Shown here piece by piece: positions 32,908 to 42,356 of a DNA stretch of 64,000 nucleotides. The translations under genes were made by a program, and so were the position numbers. Source of the stretch: an uncultured Clostridium sp. (GTDB lineage: Bacteria; Bacillota; Clostridia; TANB77; CAG-508). The number at the start of each line of letters is the position of its first letter. Within the stretch, counting starts at the first letter, position 1. Where the stretch lies: assembly GCA_900552555.1 (NCBI GenBank), contig URZW01000006.1, positions 1 to 64,000 of the forward strand, given 5' to 3'. The notes under the pieces are model-generated. The model was not told the origin of the DNA and did not search any database. It was given only the letters and a program-made list of their open reading frames with translations.

Positions 32908-33384
32908 GTGGCAATAAGAAATCTAAGATATGAAGGAGACGAAATTTTAAGTAAAAAATCAAGAGAAATTGAAACAATAGACGAAAAACTACAAACATTA
33001 ATAGATGATATGATAGACACAATGCACAAGTACAATGGTGTGGGATTAGCTGCTGTACAAGTTGGAATTTTAAAAAGGGTTTTTGTTGTGGATTTATATG
33101 ATGACAAAGGACCAATTGTTTTTATAAATCCAGTTATTTTAAAAACAAAAGGTGAAAGAGAAGTTGAAGAGGGATGTTTAAGTTTTCCAAATCAATTTGC
33201 AAAAGTTGTAAGACCAGAAGAGGTTACAGCAGAATATACTGATAGAAATGGTAAAAGAGTTAAAGTTAAGGCAAAAGATTTGTTGGCCCAGGCTATATGC
33301 CATGAATATGACCATTTAGAGGGAGAAGTTTTTGTTGATAAAATTGTTCCTGGTACTATGGAGTATGTGGAACCTGAAAAATAA
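32908..33384 (+). CDS. def: Peptide deformylase
   Basis: A 158-residue metalloenzyme removing the formyl group from nascent proteins. Motifs: GVGLAAVQVG (with Val where Pro is usual), EGCLSFP with the Cys ligand, and HEYDHLEG with the two His ligands and catalytic Glu. GTG 32908 start. It is followed by a REP-like palindrome and then fmt, the gene that adds the formyl group to initiator tRNA, the standard priA-def-fmt order. Confidence 0.95.
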   Translation: MAIRNLRYEGDEILSKKSREIETIDEKLQTLIDDMIDTMHKYNGVGLAAVQVGILKRVFVVDLYDDKGPIVFINPVILKTKGEREVEEGCLSFPNQFAKVVRPEEVTAEYTDRNGKRVKVKAKDLLAQAICHEYDHLEGEVFVDKIVPGTMEYVEPEK

Positions 33385-33387
33385 AAA

Positions 33388-33521
33388 TGTCCATTTGGGG
33401 ACGGTTCTTTTTAGGACATTTTGGTAAAAAAAGGAAATTGACGTAAATCATGATATAACAAGAATGTGAGTAATATTAATTTTGAATAAATGTCCCAAAA
33501 AGAACCGTCCCCAAATGGACA
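33388..33521. repeat. REP-like palindrome between def and fmt
   Basis: Inverted repeats of about 34 bp (33388-33421 and 33488-33521) contain GGGGACGGTTCTTTTT, with a single mismatch in 31 bases. The core recurs at 51953-52001. The arm resembles the GGGACGGTTC REP sequences moved by RAYT (TnpA-REP) transposases in Clostridia. Its right arm has created an in-frame extension of fmt that is not translated from a good start. Confidence 0.7.
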
Positions 33522-33537
33522 AAAGGAGAGTGAAAAA

Positions 33538-34497
33538 ATGCTTAATATTTTATTTATGGGAACACCTGATTTTGCAAGAGATAGTTTAGAAGCGGTGTAT
33601 AATGCAGGTTATAATATATTGGGAGTTGTAACAAATCCAGACAGACCAAAAGGAAGAGGAATGAAATTAGTTGCATCACCTGTAAAAGAATTTGCTATTG
33701 AAAAAAATTTAAAAATATTTCAACCAGAAAAAGTAAAGAAAAATGAAAAATTTATTAATCAAATAAAAGATTTGAATCCAGATGTTATATGTGTTGTAGC
33801 ATATGGAAAAATATTGCCAAAAGAAATATTAGATATACCAAGATTAGGTTGTATAAATGTACATGGTTCTTTACTTCCAAAATACAGAGGGGCTGCACCA
33901 ATTCAATGGGCTGTTTTAAATGGTGATAAAACAACTGGTGTAACAACAATGTATATGGATGTTGGGATGGATACTGGTGATATGATTTTAAAACAAGAAG
34001 TTGATATTGGTGAAAATGAGACAACAGGTGAATTGTGGGATAGGCTTTCTAAAATTGGTGGAGAATTGTTAGTGGAAACATTAAAACAAATTGAAAATAG
34101 AACTGCACCTAGAGTAAAACAAAGTGATGATTTTTCAGTTGCACCAATGCTTAATAAAGAGATGGCTAAAATTGATTGGGAGAATAAAACGGCTCAAGAG
34201 ATTAAAAATCTTGTTAGAGGTTTAAATCCTATTATGGGTGCTTATACTTTTTTGAATGGTTCTAAAATTAAGTTTTGGAAAGTGGATGTTGCAAATAGTA
34301 TTGATTTTGATGTTGATAAGATAAAAAGTTTGAAAAATGGGTCAGTTATTGTTTCAGACCAGAAACAAGGATTGTTTATTAAAACAAAACAAGGAATTTT
34401 AAGTGTTTTAGAAATTCAAGGTGAAAATGCTAAAAGAATGAGTATAAATGATTTCTTGAGAGGTAATAAAATAGAGAAATTTCAGGTTTTTGAATAA
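33538..34497 (+). CDS. fmt: Methionyl-tRNA formyltransferase
   Basis: A 319-residue enzyme formylating Met-tRNAfMet with 10-formyl-THF. ATG 33538 follows AGGAG; the open frame extends upstream through the REP-like repeat but has no binding site. Motifs: LFMGTPDFA, VTNPDRPKGRG and the catalytic NVHGSLLPKYRGAAPI with Asn, His and the later Asp in GMDTGDM. A C-terminal OB-fold domain follows. Length is normal. The folate donor links it to fhs at 39318. Confidence 0.95.
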   Translation: MLNILFMGTPDFARDSLEAVYNAGYNILGVVTNPDRPKGRGMKLVASPVKEFAIEKNLKIFQPEKVKKNEKFINQIKDLNPDVICVVAYGKILPKEILDIPRLGCINVHGSLLPKYRGAAPIQWAVLNGDKTTGVTTMYMDVGMDTGDMILKQEVDIGENETTGELWDRLSKIGGELLVETLKQIENRTAPRVKQSDDFSVAPMLNKEMAKIDWENKTAQEIKNLVRGLNPIMGAYTFLNGSKIKFWKVDVANSIDFDVDKIKSLKNGSVIVSDQKQGLFIKTKQGILSVLEIQGENAKRMSINDFLRGNKIEKFQVFE

Positions 34498-34528
34498 AAA
34501 ACATTAAAAATGGTTGTAAAAAATACCA

Positions 34529-34570
34529 AAAATTGATATACTTATAAAGTAATTAAGTATATCAATTTTT
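34529..34570 (+). terminator. Terminator after fmt
   Basis: AAATTGATATACTT / AAGTATATCAATTT with an 11-base loop and T tract. Closes the priA-def-fmt unit. Confidence 0.75.
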
Positions 34571-34651
34571 ATATTATAAAAAGTTTAAAAAGACTTTATA
34601 TAATATAAATACATTGCACATTCTTAAAAATTTCAAAAAGGAGGAATTTTA

Positions 34652-35200
34652 ATGGAAGAAGAAAACTCTAAAAAAGAAGTTATTGAAAATGAAAGCAAGG
34701 AAGAAAGAAAAGAAAAAACAGAAGTACAGGAAAAAAATGAAGATGCCGAAAAAAAAGTTAATGAAAATAACAAAGTAAGTGAAAAAAAACAAAGTGAAAG
34801 TACAGATGCAGTAGAATATACAGAAAATGGAATAGAAATATCAAATGATGTAATAGCTGTAATCGCTGGAATTGCAGTATCAGAAGTACAAGGAGTTGCA
34901 TCAATGGCAGGAGGATTTGCAGGGGGAATATCTGAAGTTTTTAGCGGAAAGAAAAATATGGCAAAAGGAATTAAAGTAGATAAGACAGAAAACAAAGCAA
35001 AAATAGATGTAAATATAATTGTAGAATATGGTTCTAGAATACCGGATGTGGCGTTTGAAATTCAAAACAGAGTTAAGAAGGCTGTGGAAGGAATGACGGG
35101 ATTTAAGGTGGAAGAAGTAAATGTACATGTACAAGGTGTTGATACAAATATTTCTAAAAATGAAAACACAGAAAATGTACAAGAAAATAAAGAAAATTAA
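34652..35200 (+). CDS. asp23: Asp23/Gls24 envelope stress protein
   Basis: A 182-residue protein with a long charged Glu/Lys N-terminus (1-50) and a central Asp23 domain with ISNDVIAVIAGIAVSEVQGV, GIKVDKTENKAKIDVNIIVEYG and a C-terminal VNVHVQGVDT. Members form a submembrane network in Firmicutes and are induced by stress. Strong GGAGG. It is followed by amaP and a DUF2273 gene, the conserved partners. Confidence 0.92.
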   Translation: MEEENSKKEVIENESKEERKEKTEVQEKNEDAEKKVNENNKVSEKKQSESTDAVEYTENGIEISNDVIAVIAGIAVSEVQGVASMAGGFAGGISEVFSGKKNMAKGIKVDKTENKAKIDVNIIVEYGSRIPDVAFEIQNRVKKAVEGMTGFKVEEVNVHVQGVDTNISKNENTENVQENKEN

Positions 35201-35220
35201 AATATCTTGGACAAGTAAAA

Positions 35221-35334
35221 AAATAAAGAACAAAAGATGTTTAAAATCAAAACATAAGAAATAAAGAACGAAAAATGTTTAAAGTCAAAACATAAAAAAT
35301 AAAGGACAAAAGACGTTAAAAATCAAAATACAAA
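35221..35334. repeat. Three tandem 38-bp repeats
   Basis: Three units of 38 bp start at 35221, 35259 and 35297, each beginning AAATAAAG and containing a GTTTAAA-like centre and ATCAAAA. The units diverge slightly, the third most. They fill the asp23-amaP gap and contain no open frame. Confidence 0.75.
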
Positions 35335-35388
35335 ATAATTAAGATAAAAGCCTAAAATGCTGGGCTTATGAAAGGAATGGAATAAAAA

Positions 35389-35949
35389 ATGAAATTTATA
35401 GAAAAAGTTACACTAATAATATATTCAAATATAATATTAATATTATCAATAATAGCATGTGCTATAATATTTAGATGGCTAGATATATCAGTAATTCAAA
35501 CATTAACTAAAAATTTGTTATTGTATGGAACATCATCAAAGGTGATATTAGGAATAAGTATAGTATTTATACTATTATCAATAAGATGTATTTTCTTTGA
35601 TCCAACATCAAAACAAGAATTAAAAGATAAACAAGGAATTCTTTTAGCAAATGATAATGGTAAATTGATGATTTCAAAAGAAACAATAGAAGATTTAGTA
35701 GAAGCGGTTACAAAACAATATAAAATGGCTAAAGAAGTTAATTCAAGAGTTGAATTGGATAAAGAAAATAATGTCAATATTTTTGTTAATTTAGTAGTTG
35801 GTTCAGATACAGTAATTAAAGATTTATCAGCTGATTTACAAGAAAAAATTAAAAATAAAGTTAAAGAAACAACAGACTTAGAAGTAAAAGAAGTAAATAT
35901 AACAGTAAAAAAAGCTGTTCAAGAAAAACAACCTAAAACAGCAATGTAA
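35389..35949 (+). CDS. amaP: Alkaline shock membrane anchor AmaP
   Basis: A 186-residue protein with two N-terminal transmembrane helices (IIYSNIILILSIIACAIIF; VILGISIVFILLSI) and a C-terminal Asp23-like domain ending in LEVKEVNITVKK. AmaP anchors Asp23 to the membrane. RBS AAAGGAATGG upstream. Between asp23 and DUF2273 in the expected order. Confidence 0.9.
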   Translation: MKFIEKVTLIIYSNIILILSIIACAIIFRWLDISVIQTLTKNLLLYGTSSKVILGISIVFILLSIRCIFFDPTSKQELKDKQGILLANDNGKLMISKETIEDLVEAVTKQYKMAKEVNSRVELDKENNVNIFVNLVVGSDTVIKDLSADLQEKIKNKVKETTDLEVKEVNITVKKAVQEKQPKTAM

Positions 35950-36006
35950 AAGTGGACTTGGCAAACTGAAAAAATAGATGTATCTTGGAAAGGAATGAAA
36001 TAAGAT

Positions 36007-36210
36007 ATGGAAGATTTTAAAAAATTTATAAATCAATATAAAGGAGCAATAATAGGAATAATTATTGCAATAGTGTTGCTAGCAACAAAATTATATGATG
36101 TAATAATAGGAATTTTATTAATATTATCAGGTGCGTTTGTTGGAAATTATGTACAACAAAATAAAGATGAAGTTAAAGCAAAATTAAAAAAATTTATAGA
36201 TAAAATGTAA
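36007..36210 (+). CDS. DUF2273 small membrane protein
   Basis: A 67-residue protein with two hydrophobic helices (IIGIIIAIVLLATKL; VIIGILLILSGAFVGNYV), matching DUF2273, the third gene of asp23-amaP clusters. The C-terminus is Lys-rich. Likely part of the envelope-stress complex. Confidence 0.88.
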   Translation: MEDFKKFINQYKGAIIGIIIAIVLLATKLYDVIIGILLILSGAFVGNYVQQNKDEVKAKLKKFIDKM

Positions 36211-36264
36211 AAAAAGGACAATGTCAGCTGGATTTTGTACCATGGAAAGGGAATAAGATTTAAA

Positions 36265-36669
36265 ATGAATAGATCAGATATGAGAGAAAATGCTTTCAAA
36301 TTAATATATAGTTTAGAAATACAAAAAACTGAAAATATACAAGAACAAATAGATTTATATTTTGAAAGCAACAATTTAAAAGATGAAGAAGCAAAAAAAT
36401 ATATAACAGATGCGGTAAATGGTATCGAGAAAAACAAGCAAGAAATTTTAAGTGATATTGAGAAAAACTTAAAAGAAGAATGGAAGCTAAATAGAATTTC
36501 AAAAATGGATTTATCAATATTAAAATTGGCAATATATGAAATAAAATTTAGTGATGTACCATATAAGGTTTCAATAAATGAAGCTGTAGAGCTTGCAAAA
36601 AAATATGGTGAAGATAAATCTAAAAACTTTGTTAATGGAGTTTTAGCAAGTATAGTAAAGGAAATGTAA
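36265..36669 (+). CDS. nusB: Transcription antitermination factor NusB
   Basis: A 134-residue helical protein acting in rRNA antitermination. Motifs: SDMRENAFKLIYSLE at the start, WKLNRISKMDLSILKLAIYEI and VSINEAVELAKKYGEDKSKNFVNGVL at the C-terminus. ATG 36265 is preferred to the longer 36235 frame because no binding site precedes the latter. It ends 3 bp before xseA, so the two are translationally linked. Confidence 0.93.
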   Translation: MNRSDMRENAFKLIYSLEIQKTENIQEQIDLYFESNNLKDEEAKKYITDAVNGIEKNKQEILSDIEKNLKEEWKLNRISKMDLSILKLAIYEIKFSDVPYKVSINEAVELAKKYGEDKSKNFVNGVLASIVKEM

Positions 36670-36672
36670 TTT

Positions 36673-37866
36673 ATGAGATATGAAGATATGGCAATAAGTG
36701 TAACTGAATTAAACAGCTATATTAAAAACAAAATTGCAGATGATGAATATTTAAATAATGTCTTGATAAAAGGTGAAATATCAAATTTTAAAAATCATTA
36801 CACAGGGCATATGTATTTTACTTTAAAAGATGAAAATTCATTGATAAAATGCGTAATGTTTAAAACATATGCACAGAAACTTGAATTTATGCCTAAAGAT
36901 GGTATGAAGGTTTTTGTATTAGGTGGAGTTTCTGTATTTGAAAGAGATGGAGTTTATCAAATTTATGTAAAAGCTATGCAAGAAGATGGTGTGGGGATTC
37001 TATATAAAAAATATGAAGAGCTCAAGAAAAGACTTGAAGAAGAAGGCTATTTTGATGAAGAACATAAAAAGCCTATACCACAAATGCCTAAAATAATAGG
37101 AGTTTTAACTTCTCAAACGGGTTCAGTTATTAGAGATATAATAAATGTAAGTACTAGAAGAAATCCTAATGTTAATATTAGATTATTTCCAGTACCTGTT
37201 CAGGGAGAAGGAGCTGCTGAAAAAATTGCTGATGGAATTAAATTTATGAATGAAAATAATTTGGCAGACGTTTTAATCTTGGCAAGAGGTGGAGGTTCTT
37301 TAGAAGATTTATGGCCATTTAACGAAGAAATAGTTGCACATGCAATTTATAATTCTGAAATACCAATAATTTCAGCAGTTGGACATGAAACTGATTTTTC
37401 AATTTCTGATTTTATTGCTGATTTAAGAGCACCAACACCATCAGCTGCTGCAGAATTAGCTGTTCCTGACATATATGAAGTTAAGCAGAAAATAAATACA
37501 TATCAAAATAGGCTAAGATTAACTTTGGTAAAAAAAGTTGAGATAATGAGATTGAGATATGAAAAATGTATGTCAAGTAGAGTTTTTAAAGAGCCTTTAA
37601 GAAATATAAATGATAATTATTTAAAGGTTGATACATATATAAAAAGGTTAGAAAATTATATAAAAGCAAAACAAAAAGAGGAAAAAACAAAATATATTGA
37701 ATTGGTATCAAAATTGGATACATTAAGTCCATTAAAAACGTTGACTAGAGGGTATTCAATAGTTGAACAAAATAATAAAATAATAAAAAGTGCAAATGAT
37801 GTAAAAACAGGAGATAAAATTGATATAAGATTTACGGATGGAACTAAAAAAGCAGAAATTTTATAA
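36673..37866 (+). CDS. xseA: Exonuclease VII large subunit
   Basis: A 397-residue nuclease subunit degrading single-stranded DNA. N-terminal OB fold (VTELNSYIK, NFKNHYTGHMYFTLKD), then the catalytic region with ILARGGGSLEDLWPFN and SAVGHETDFSISDFIADLRAPTPS (shown as family landmarks), then a long coiled coil and a C-terminal TRGYSIVE. Length is typical. Its partner xseB is downstream after one inserted gene. Confidence 0.94.
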   Translation: MRYEDMAISVTELNSYIKNKIADDEYLNNVLIKGEISNFKNHYTGHMYFTLKDENSLIKCVMFKTYAQKLEFMPKDGMKVFVLGGVSVFERDGVYQIYVKAMQEDGVGILYKKYEELKKRLEEEGYFDEEHKKPIPQMPKIIGVLTSQTGSVIRDIINVSTRRNPNVNIRLFPVPVQGEGAAEKIADGIKFMNENNLADVLILARGGGSLEDLWPFNEEIVAHAIYNSEIPIISAVGHETDFSISDFIADLRAPTPSAAAELAVPDIYEVKQKINTYQNRLRLTLVKKVEIMRLRYEKCMSSRVFKEPLRNINDNYLKVDTYIKRLENYIKAKQKEEKTKYIELVSKLDTLSPLKTLTRGYSIVEQNNKIIKSANDVKTGDKIDIRFTDGTKKAEIL

Positions 37867-37937
37867 TTAAATAGAAATTCGTGATTTACAAATAAAATTG
37901 ACTAAATTTGCATTTTGAAAAGAAAGGAAAATAAAAA

Positions 37938-38450
37938 ATGTCAAATGGAGCAAAAATAACAATAGTAGTAGCAATTGTTTTGGCACTTGGTGTTACTATT
38001 TATGGAGTTACAAATAGTAAAAAAGATAATAAAAAAGTGGTAAATGATACATCATCTGATATGATGCAATTTTTTAATGAGTATGAAAATACGTCATCAG
38101 GTGGTTCTGATAATAATGAAGTATTGAATAATGTAAATAATGAGAGTATTGAAAATGTTGTGACACAAAGTAAAAATAATGTAGTTTCAAGTTCTAATTC
38201 TAATACTGATAAGGTGATTGGAAAAGAGGAACAGGAAAGTAGCAATGAAAATACTGGTTTAAATGATGAACAAACTGCAATTGATTTGGCAAAGAAAGAG
38301 TGGGGTATTTCTGTTGATTCTTATGATTATAGTGCTGAATTGCAAGATGATGGTACTTATATAGTTAGAGTTATTGGAAAAAATGATAGAAATGAAGTAA
38401 CTAGATATAAGGTAAATATAAAGACTGGTGCAGTTACAGAAGTACAATAA
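37938..38450 (+). CDS. Membrane-anchored protein with PepSY-like domain
   Basis: A 170-residue protein with an N-terminal signal anchor (ITIVVAIVLALGVTIYGV), a long Ser/Asn/Asp-rich low-complexity linker (about 30-105) and a C-terminal PepSY-like segment: TAIDLAKKEWGI, then DGTYIVRVIGKN and YKVNIKTGAVTEV. RBS AAAGGAAA. It interrupts the usual xseA-xseB adjacency but appears co-transcribed. Probable extracytoplasmic binding or inhibitory domain. Confidence 0.7.
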   Translation: MSNGAKITIVVAIVLALGVTIYGVTNSKKDNKKVVNDTSSDMMQFFNEYENTSSGGSDNNEVLNNVNNESIENVVTQSKNNVVSSSNSNTDKVIGKEEQESSNENTGLNDEQTAIDLAKKEWGISVDSYDYSAELQDDGTYIVRVIGKNDRNEVTRYKVNIKTGAVTEVQ

Positions 38451-38474
38451 ATTTGTATATGGAGGATGATTTTA

Positions 38475-38699
38475 ATGGCAAAATCAAATTTTGAAAAAAA
38501 TATGGAAAATTTAGAAAATATAGTAACAGAGCTAGAAAATGGTGATTTAAATTTAGATGAATCTATAGCTAAATTTGAAGAAGGAATAAAAATATCAAAA
38601 GAATGTAATAAAATATTAGAAGATGCAGAAAAGAAAATTACAATTTTGCTTCAAAAAGATGGAGAAGTAAAAGAAGAAAATTTTATATCTGAAGAGTAA
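38475..38699 (+). CDS. xseB: Exonuclease VII small subunit
   Basis: A 74-residue helical protein, KSNFEKNMENLENIVTELEN then LNLDESIAKFEEGIKISKEC, the clear XseB pattern. ATG 38475 is 9 bp after GGAGG; TTG/ATT-type frames upstream are rejected. It forms a multimeric sheath on XseA. Confidence 0.93.
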   Translation: MAKSNFEKNMENLENIVTELENGDLNLDESIAKFEEGIKISKECNKILEDAEKKITILLQKDGEVKEENFISEE

Positions 38700-38777
38700 T
38701 TTAAATTAATATGTCTGAAATATGTGATAAAATATAAGTTAAACGATAGTATGAAATTTATTTAAGGGGAGCGAGCT

Positions 38778-39218
38778 GTGAACAATTTTATGGAATTTAT
38801 TCAAAATAAATATATTTATGTACCATTTTTATTATGGTTTTTTATTCAATTATATAAGGTAATATATGATTTGGTGACAACAAAAAAATTTAATTTTAAG
38901 AGAATAATTGGAGCTGGAGGAATGCCAAGTTCACATTCAGCAATAGTTGTATCTTTAGCAACATTAATTGGAAAATATCAAGGAGTGGATACACCAATAT
39001 TTGCATTAGCATTGATAATGGCATTTGTTGTTATGTATGATGCATGTGGAGTTAGAAGAGCTGCAGGAAAGCAAGCGGCTTTATTAAATAAAATAATTGA
39101 AACACCAGGACTTACAGGAGTTCAGGTGTCTGAAAGACTTGTTGAGGTTTTGGGACATACTCCAGTTCAAGTTTTTGTTGGAGCTTTGATTGGCGTTATA
39201 GTAGGAATTATTGCATAA
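38778..39218 (+). CDS. DUF212 divergent PAP2-family membrane protein
   Basis: A 146-residue membrane protein with about four helices. It has GAGGMPSSHSAIVVSLA, the phosphatase-like SSHS motif, and YDACGVRRAAGKQAALLN, the hallmark of DUF212 (divergent PAP2/acid phosphatase). Starts with GTG 38778 after GGGGAG. Function in lipid phosphate metabolism is a family-level guess. Confidence 0.9.
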   Translation: MNNFMEFIQNKYIYVPFLLWFFIQLYKVIYDLVTTKKFNFKRIIGAGGMPSSHSAIVVSLATLIGKYQGVDTPIFALALIMAFVVMYDACGVRRAAGKQAALLNKIIETPGLTGVQVSERLVEVLGHTPVQVFVGALIGVIVGIIA

Positions 39219-39317
39219 TATTATATGAAAATTTTGATGGTGATGAGCAAATAATGTTCAAGATTTAATATACAAAATTTTGGATGATGATGAATATTGT
39301 GAAAAGGAGGAATCAAA

Positions 39318-41033
39318 ATGACTGATATTGAAATAGCCAAAAGTATAAAATTGGATAAAATAATTGATATAGCAAAAAAACTTGAAATAGATGAAGATGA
39401 TATTGAATGTTATGGAAAATACAAAGCAAAAATATCTAATGAAGTTTATACCAAATTACAAGATAAAAAAAATGGAAAACTAATATTAGTAACAGCAATT
39501 AATCCAACACCATTAGGCGAGGGAAAAACAACAGTATCAATTGCCATAGCAGATGGACTTTCTAAAATTGGAAAAAAATCAATATTAGCATTAAGAGAAC
39601 CATCTTTAGGACCTGTATTTGGGATAAAAGGTGGAGCAACTGGTGGAGGATATGTTCAAGTTGCACCAATGGAAGATATTAACCTTCATTTTACTGGAGA
39701 CATACATGCAATAACATCAACTAATAACTTATTATCAAGCATAATAGATAATCATATATATTTTGGAAATGAATTAGATATACAAGAAGTTGTATGGAAA
39801 AGATGTGTTGATTTAAATGATAGACAATTAAGAAAAATTGAAACGGGTTTATCAGGTGAGAAAAATATAGTTCCAAGAGAAGATGGATTTGATATATCTG
39901 TTGCATCTGAGATAATGGCAATATTGTGTTTGGCTGAAAATTTGAAAGATTTAAAACACAAGTTAGGAAATATAATTGTAGGTTATAATTCACAAAAGCA
40001 ACCAGTATATGCTAAAGATTTGAAAGCAGAAGGGGCAATGGCTGTATTATTAAAAGATGCAATAAAGCCAAATTTAGTTCAAACATTAGAACATACACCT
40101 GCAATAATACATGGTGGCCCATTTGCAAATATTGCACATGGATGTAATAGTATAATTGCTACGAAGATGGCTATGAAATTAGCAGACTATACTATTACGG
40201 AAGCAGGGTTTGGAGCTGATTTGGGTGCAGAAAAATTCTTGGATATTAAGTGTAGAATGGCAGAGATAAAACCAGATGCTGTTGTCATAGTTGCAACAAT
40301 AAAAGCCTTGAAATATCATGGCGGAATAGAAAAAGATAAAATTCAAGAAGAAAATATAGATGGATTACAAAAAGGAATGTCAAATTTATTTAAACATATA
40401 GAAAACTTAAAAGATAAGTTTGGATTAAATGTGATTGTTGCGATAAATAGATATAATACTGATTCAGTTCATGAAATTGAATATGTACAAAATGAATTGG
40501 CTTCTAAAAATGTTGAAACAAGTATAGTTGAAGGTTGGGCAAAAGGTGGAGAAGGTGCAATTGATATTGCTCAAAAATTGGTTGATTTAATAAATAAAAA
40601 AGATGTTGTTGATGCTGGTTTAGAAAATGATATTAATGAATATATTAAAAAATCAAATGAATTTAAATATATTTATGATTTGTCAGATAGTATAAAGACA
40701 AAGATAGAGAAAATTGCAAGAGAAGTATATGGTGCATCAGGTGTGAATTTTGATGAAAAGGCTGAAATGGAAATTAAAAGAGTTGAAGAGATGGGCTATG
40801 GTAATTTGCCAGTATGTATTGCTAAAACTCAATACTCTTTTTCAGATGATAGTAAAAATTTGGAGTGTAAGGAGCCTTTTACAATTACAATTCGAGAGGT
40901 TAATTTAAAGGCTGGAGCTGGCTTTGTTGTTGCAATTGCTGGAAAGATTATGACCATGCCAGGGCTTCCAAGAGTTCCAGCAGCCGAGAATATTGATATA
41001 GATGAAAATGGAGAAATAGTAGGAATTTTTTAG
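39318..41033 (+). CDS. fhs: Formate-tetrahydrofolate ligase
   Basis: A 571-residue enzyme making 10-formyl-THF from formate, ATP and THF. The P-loop is NPTPLGEGKTTVSIAIADGL (written here at its limit), with LREPSLGPVFGIKGGA, GPFANIAHGCNS and the C-terminal MTMPGLPRVPAAENIDID. GGAGG precedes ATG 39318. It supplies one-carbon units for fmt, purine synthesis and, after reduction, ThyX; it is a hallmark of anaerobic Firmicutes with a one-carbon pathway. Confidence 0.96.
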   Translation: MTDIEIAKSIKLDKIIDIAKKLEIDEDDIECYGKYKAKISNEVYTKLQDKKNGKLILVTAINPTPLGEGKTTVSIAIADGLSKIGKKSILALREPSLGPVFGIKGGATGGGYVQVAPMEDINLHFTGDIHAITSTNNLLSSIIDNHIYFGNELDIQEVVWKRCVDLNDRQLRKIETGLSGEKNIVPREDGFDISVASEIMAILCLAENLKDLKHKLGNIIVGYNSQKQPVYAKDLKAEGAMAVLLKDAIKPNLVQTLEHTPAIIHGGPFANIAHGCNSIIATKMAMKLADYTITEAGFGADLGAEKFLDIKCRMAEIKPDAVVIVATIKALKYHGGIEKDKIQEENIDGLQKGMSNLFKHIENLKDKFGLNVIVAINRYNTDSVHEIEYVQNELASKNVETSIVEGWAKGGEGAIDIAQKLVDLINKKDVVDAGLENDINEYIKKSNEFKYIYDLSDSIKTKIEKIAREVYGASGVNFDEKAEMEIKRVEEMGYGNLPVCIAKTQYSFSDDSKNLECKEPFTITIREVNLKAGAGFVVAIAGKIMTMPGLPRVPAAENIDIDENGEIVGIF

Positions 41034-41131
41034 CCCTACTATTTTTACTCTTACAGAGAGTTGTGTTATTTTTTTTATTTTGAATTATGTTGTATATGGA
41101 ATTCGTTATTAAATTTATATATGAATAAATT

Positions 41132-41314
41132 TCAGGCTTCATAATATTTGTCAGTACCAGAGTATAAATCTTCTAGTGTGATACCAAGAACTTTGCAAAA
41201 TGCTAAAACTTCAAAATCTTTTACGTTTTTTTTACCATATTCAATTTCATATATGTCACAGTTATACATTGTTACACCTAGTAAATCAAGTTGTCTGCAT
41301 ATTTCCCCTTTCAT
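41132..41314 (-). CDS. Short XRE-type helix-turn-helix remnant
   Basis: A 60-residue frame whose C-terminal two thirds read like the second half of an XRE domain: LLGVTMYNCDIYEIEYGKKN then DFEVLAFCKVLGITLEDLY. The N-terminal helices are missing or degenerate, and no ATG upstream is in frame before a stop. GGGG-like purines lie within the frame. It is probably a decayed regulator. The rest of 41034-41644 holds only AT-rich DNA, with a possible promoter near 41420. Confidence 0.45.
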   Translation of the reverse strand: MKGEICRQLDLLGVTMYNCDIYEIEYGKKNVKDFEVLAFCKVLGITLEDLYSGTDKYYEA

Positions 41315-41644
41315 AAATGATTTTAATCTATAAGTTATTATCTTTTTTTACTAAAATGAAAGCGTTTTTTTTTTCATTTTTAATTTAGTAACCTCATAGG
41401 TTAATTAAATATGTGTTTATTTTATAATAAAATCTATGTTGAATTTACAGGAACATACTGTAAATGTTACAAAAATATTTTTTTTTTTTACAAGTATGTG
41501 TCATTGATAATTTTTATTGAATAAGAAGTTAAAATATGATATATTAGTATTACATAAACAGCCTGTAATAAATTGCGATTTAAAGGGTCTCTCTCTATAT
41601 ATAAAGTAAATTTATATTTTATGGATTTATTAATGAGAAAATAA

Positions 41645-42306
41645 ATGTTAGAGAATAAAAGATTAAATAGTGAAATAACTTTGTTAGCTTTGGTAGTAAC
41701 AATAATTTTATTATTAATAATAGCAGGAATATCAATAGCAAGCATAGGGGGAGAAAACAGTATAATTAACAAAGCCAAAAATGAATATGAATCAGCTCAG
41801 GCTCAAGAATCATTAGCAACAGAATTAGCAAGTATATTAGCTAATAATGAGGGAAATAAGGATTTAAAAAAATTAGACGATATGAAAATAAATGGATATA
41901 CAACAAAAGTAAGTGATATAGCTAGACTTGTAACACTAATTAAAAACCTAAAAGAAAAAATTCCAATCTCAATTAACTTAAAAGATATAGGAACAAAATA
42001 TAAAATTGATATAATTGCAATTAATGTATATGGAAAAACTAAAATGGCAAGCTCAACTTGAGAGGTAACAACACCAAATATGATAGTAGAAACATTACAA
42101 TATCCAATAATGACAACAAAAGGAATGGTAAATACTAAAGCAGATGCATTAGATAAAATATACCAGTCCCACAAGAAGGTGTATTTATAGGTGATGGGAT
42201 ATTTCATGCAACACATTATGGAAAAAATAGTGATGCATGGAAAAAAGTATTCAGTGAAATAACAGGTAAATTATATGAAATGTATTATGATGCAAACTTA
42301 AAATAA
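41645..42306 (+). pseudogene. Prepilin-like gene broken by a TGA and a frameshift
   Basis: ATG 41645 starts LENKRLNSEITLLALVVTII, a prepilin-like leader and hydrophobic helix, and continues 138 codons to TGA at 42059-42061. The same frame continues coherently as EVTTPNMIVETLQYP, then a frameshift near 42165 leads to VPQEGVFIGDGIFHATHYGK and ends with TAA at 42304-42306. Both halves read like one exported pilin-like protein of about 220 residues, a relative of the 29013 product. The 5' part alone may still be translated. Confidence 0.65.
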
Positions 42307-42356
42307 CGAATAAAAAGTCAAAAAACAACAAATACTATAAGTAGGAGTTGGTTTTT

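Noticed and set aside
35221..35334. CRISPR array
   Set aside because: The 38-bp units are contiguous tandem repeats without spacers.
41645..42306. Recoding of TGA as an amino acid in the broken pilin-like gene
   Set aside because: TGA acts as a normal stop for many genes in the window, and a separate frameshift lies downstream, so decay is the simpler reading.
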